Assembly (NCBI RefSeq): GCF_042657185.1
Contig: NZ_JBHSNN010000002.1
From: Ureibacillus thermophilus
Lineage (GTDB): Bacteria > Bacillota > Bacilli > Bacillales_A > Planococcaceae
Length of the DNA: 64,000 bases
Reading direction: 5' to 3' (one strand)
Positions 61,273 through 64,000 of this stretch are shown piece after piece. The notes below the pieces were generated by a model. It saw only the letters and a list, made by a program, of their open reading frames with translations. It was not told the DNA's origin and ran no database searches. Position 1 is the first letter of the stretch. Every line of letters begins with the position of its first letter. The translations under genes were made by a program, and so were the position numbers.

Positions 61273-62271
61273 ATGTTTTCAAAGGATATAGGGATCGACT
61301 TAGGAACAGCTAATGTACTGATTTATGTGAAGGGAAAGGGCATTGTACTGAACGAACCTTCTGTGGTGGCAATCGACAAGAAAACGAATAAAGTGCTTGC
61401 TGTTGGCGAGGAAGCAAGACAAATGGTAGGGCGTACACCAGGAAACATTGTCGCCATTCGTCCTTTGAAGGATGGAGTCATCGCAGATTTTGATTTAACA
61501 GAAGCCATGTTAAGACACTTCCTTAACAAACTTGATGTGAAAGGGTTTTTCTCTAAACCTCGCATCTTAATTTGCTGTCCGACAAACATTACAAGCGTTG
61601 AAAAGAAAGCGATTCGCGAAGCAGCTGAAAAATCAGGAGGCAAAAAAGTCTATATTGAAGAAGAACCAAAAGTGGCTGCCATCGGTGCAGGCATGGACAT
61701 TTTCCAACCAAGCGGCAACATGGTTGTCGATATCGGCGGCGGTACGACAGATATTGCAGTGCTTTCCATGGGGGATATTGTAACAAGTGAATCAATTAAA
61801 GTTGCAGGAGATACATTCGACAATGATATTCTTCAATACATTAAGAAGGAATATAAACTGCTTATTGGTGAACGTACAGCCGAAGCGATCAAAATCAATA
61901 TCGGAACGGTATTCCCTGGCAGCCGGAATGAAGAAATGGAAATCCGCGGCCGCGACATGGTCACAGGGCTCCCTCGCACGATTACAATTCATTCATCCGA
62001 AATTGAAAAAGCATTGCATGAATCTGTCCATCTCATCGTTCAATCTGCGAAAAACGTATTAGAAAAAACGCCGCCAGAACTTTCTGCAGACATTATTGAC
62101 CGAGGCGTCATCTTAACAGGCGGTGGCGCATTGCTTCACGGCATTGATCAGCTGCTCATGCAAGAATTAAAAGTGCCAGTCTTTATAGCTGAAAATCCAA
62201 TGGACTGCGTAGCGCTTGGTACAGGCATCATGCTAGACAACATTGACCGTTCACCTGGCTCAAAATTCTAA
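61273..62271 (+). CDS. mbl: MreB-like actin Mbl
   Basis: This 332-residue bacterial actin guides lateral cell-wall synthesis and rod shape. The phosphate loops DIGIDLGTANVLIYVKGKG (1) and VVDIGGGTTDIAVLS (2) and the adenosine motif LTGGGALLHGID mark the actin ATPase core. The N-terminal MFSKDIG suits membrane binding. AAGGAG lies 13 bases before the ATG. It corresponds to Mbl by position after spoIIID and before flhO. Confidence 0.95.
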   Translation: MFSKDIGIDLGTANVLIYVKGKGIVLNEPSVVAIDKKTNKVLAVGEEARQMVGRTPGNIVAIRPLKDGVIADFDLTEAMLRHFLNKLDVKGFFSKPRILICCPTNITSVEKKAIREAAEKSGGKKVYIEEEPKVAAIGAGMDIFQPSGNMVVDIGGGTTDIAVLSMGDIVTSESIKVAGDTFDNDILQYIKKEYKLLIGERTAEAIKINIGTVFPGSRNEEMEIRGRDMVTGLPRTITIHSSEIEKALHESVHLIVQSAKNVLEKTPPELSADIIDRGVILTGGGALLHGIDQLLMQELKVPVFIAENPMDCVALGTGIMLDNIDRSPGSKF

Positions 62272-62386
62272 AACGCCTTAAGTCGCCTCTAACATCATAA
62301 GAAAATTAAAAAAACGATAATCGAATTGCGACAATTTGCCGATATCAATGGAAGAGGTATTTTTCCAAATTGGAGGGGGAAACGGT

Positions 62387-63205
62387 GTGTTTAAAGGAAT
62401 TTATACAGCAGCGTCCGGCATGCTAGCTCAACAAAGAAAAACAGAAATATTGACAAACAATATGGCAAACGCCAATACACCAGGATATAAAGCAGAACAG
62501 ACAACGATTCGTTCATTCCCGGAAATGCTTTTGTCTGCAATTGATGATACAAATGTTCCGACTAAAAAAGGATTAAACTTAAATCTCATTCAACCCATCG
62601 GAAATCTTTCTACAGGCATCTATTTGCAAGAAACAATGCCGAACTTCGCTCAAGGGGATATATACGAAACGGAATATACTACCAATCTTGCTTTAGTGAA
62701 CGGCAATCTTCCAGCAGGCAGCAGCATCTTCTTCCGCTTGGCTCATCCGGATGGCGGTGAAGCCTATACTCGAAACGGGAATTTCACTTTAGATGGACAA
62801 GGCTATTTAGTCAATGCAGACGGTTACTATGTTTTATCTGAAACAGGAAATCGCATCCAGCTTCCAAATGAAGATTTCCAAGTTGCAGACAACGGTGCCG
62901 TATATGTCAACAATCAACAAGTGGCGACAATTGGTGTAGCTTATGCCCAAAACGCCTATCAATTAATTAAACAAGATAATGGACTGTTCCGCACGCAAGA
63001 CGGTGGGGCTCTGCCATCTGCCTATGCTCAAAACGGAATCACTTTTGCAATGAAACAAAAATATTTAGAAGGCTCTAACGTGGATGCTGCCCAATCGATG
63101 ACGCAATTGCTAACGGCATATCGTGCATTCGAAGCGAACCAAAAAGTGATCCAAGCCTATGATAAGAGCATGGAAAAAGCAGTAAATGAAATTGGAAAAG
63201 TATAA
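62387..63205 (+). CDS. flhO: Flagellar hook-basal body protein FlhO
   Basis: This 272-residue rod protein of the FlgF/FlgG family is exported through the flagellar apparatus. The N-terminal GIYTAASGMLAQQRKTEILTN and NMANANTPGYKAEQ, and the C-terminal NVDAAQSMTQLLTAYRAFEANQKVIQ, are the terminal coiled-coil motifs. The GTG at 62387 follows GGAGGGGG; a TTG at 62336 is rejected because the family starts at this point. flhP follows after 17 bases. Confidence 0.92.
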   Translation: MFKGIYTAASGMLAQQRKTEILTNNMANANTPGYKAEQTTIRSFPEMLLSAIDDTNVPTKKGLNLNLIQPIGNLSTGIYLQETMPNFAQGDIYETEYTTNLALVNGNLPAGSSIFFRLAHPDGGEAYTRNGNFTLDGQGYLVNADGYYVLSETGNRIQLPNEDFQVADNGAVYVNNQQVATIGVAYAQNAYQLIKQDNGLFRTQDGGALPSAYAQNGITFAMKQKYLEGSNVDAAQSMTQLLTAYRAFEANQKVIQAYDKSMEKAVNEIGKV

Positions 63206-63222
63206 GAAAGGAGGGCTAATGA

Positions 63223-64000
63223 ATGCTACGAACGATGCTCACAGCAACAAACTCATTAAACCAAATACAAAAGCAAATGGACACAATAAGCAATAACATT
63301 GCCAATGTCGATACAATCGGTTATAAAGCAAAAGAAGCCCGTTTTTCGGAAATGCTTTACCAAGAATATGTCAACACTCGAAAAGATACTGCAGCGAGGC
63401 TCACCCCTGAAGGCATCCGCTATGGCGTTGGCGCGAGAGTTTCGCAAATCCAAACAAACAATGCCCAAGGATCTTTGAAAACGACGGATCGGGATTTAGA
63501 CTTTGCATTCACAAAAGAACGCCAATATTTCAATATTCTCATGCCGAATGAAAACGGCGAAATCAATATGGTCTACTCCCGCCAAGGCAACTTCTATGTA
63601 TCGCCAATTAACGATGAACAAGTGATGCTTGTCACAGCGGAAGGCTATGCAGTAGCTGATAGCAACGGCAACCCAATTGTATTTAACGACAACGTAAAAA
63701 GTTTTACATTAAGAGAAAACGGCTCATTGGTTGTTAATTATAATGACGACACAGAAGAAACTTTCCAATTGGGAGTAACAGAAATCCAATTGCCGCAAGT
63801 AATGGAGGCAGTTTCTGGCCCTTATCTTGCATTACCTGCAAATTTTGATGAATTAGGTTATGATGAAAATGATATTCTAACAAACTTAGTGGGAATTGTC
63901 CGGGAAAACATTGGCCTTGAAAATCAAAAATTAGAAATGTCGAACGTGAATCTTTCTAAAGAAATGACAAACTTAATTCAAGCCCAGCGTACTTATCAAT
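63223..64000 (+). CDS. flhP: Flagellar hook-basal body protein FlhP (3' end cut by window)
   Basis: The first 259 codons of a FlgG-like rod protein are present. The N-terminus RTMLTATNSLNQIQKQMDTI and NNIANVDTIGYKAKEARF match the family. The C-terminal motif begins at the window edge (EMTNLIQAQRTYQ), so only about ten residues are missing. AAGGAGGG lies 7 bases before ATG 63223. It pairs with flhO as in B. subtilis, where both form the distal rod. Confidence 0.93.
   Translation, partial: MLRTMLTATNSLNQIQKQMDTISNNIANVDTIGYKAKEARFSEMLYQEYVNTRKDTAARLTPEGIRYGVGARVSQIQTNNAQGSLKTTDRDLDFAFTKERQYFNILMPNENGEINMVYSRQGNFYVSPINDEQVMLVTAEGYAVADSNGNPIVFNDNVKSFTLRENGSLVVNYNDDTEETFQLGVTEIQLPQVMEAVSGPYLALPANFDELGYDENDILTNLVGIVRENIGLENQKLEMSNVNLSKEMTNLIQAQRTYQ

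Overview
The window is chromosomal DNA from an endospore-forming, flagellated, low-GC Bacillales bacterium. Gene order follows the Bacillus subtilis argS, fadF-rpoE-pyrG-spo0F-fbaA, rho-prfA-ywl, upp-atp and murAA-spoIID-spoIIQ-spoIIID-mbl-flhO segments almost gene for gene. Protein sequences and the fused isobutyryl-CoA mutase suggest a Ureibacillus/Lysinibacillus-like member of the Planococcaceae/Bacillaceae; this placement is inference from family resemblance, not from a search. Nearly every gene lies on the + strand, as expected for one replichore.

Layout. 1-340: the truncated start of an IS110-type transposase on the - strand, its leader broken by a 39-base N gap. 371-2804: a possible small RNA, then ywiB-argS. 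2849-3124 and 10988-11224: two copies of a dispersed intergenic repeat. 3126-7772: an acyl-CoA-dehydrogenase-like flavoprotein with a cystine-type ABC importer. 7814-10981: cobalamin/cobinamide import and adenosylation (btuC, btuD-cbiZ fusion, pduO-type btuR) with no btuF. 11305-22428: a beta-oxidation/branched-acyl-CoA block (fadF, thiolase, hydroxyacyl-CoA dehydrogenase, two acyl-CoA dehydrogenases, a TetR regulator, adenosylcobalamin-dependent IcmF). The cobalamin genes and IcmF make metabolic sense together. 22667-33560: rpoE, pyrG with a CTP-sensing leader, ywjG, spo0F, fbaA, fsa, murAB, glpX, rho, rpmE, tdk. 33584-34905: a 63-unit, 21-bp tandem repeat array. 35052-39878: prfA, prmC, spoIIR, ywlC with a DnaA-box cluster, mntP-like ywlD, ywlE. 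39862-43774: an accessory insertion (chemoreceptor without sensor domain, lipoprotein cytochrome c, two Ig-like lipoproteins). 44141-48711: rpiB, ywlG, glyA, upp, wecB. 48841-56237: the whole atpIBEFHAGDC operon. 56339-64000: DUF1146 gene, murAA, spoIID, spoIIQ, spoIIID, mbl, flhO and the start of flhP.

The most unusual content is non-coding. Three intergenic arrays have 21-bp units: 61 consecutive units in perfect register at 33.6 kb, eight diverged units of the same family inverted at 13.6 kb, and a third family with an AATCGCC core at 58.5 kb. Twenty-one base pairs is two helical turns and also seven codons, so these arrays generate long spurious ORFs on both strands. Other regulatory structures of note are a perfect 15-bp hairpin covering the spoIIR ribosome binding site, the pyrG reiterative-transcription attenuator, TetR-type palindromes before fadF and the thiolase gene, and the DnaA-box cluster at ywlC.
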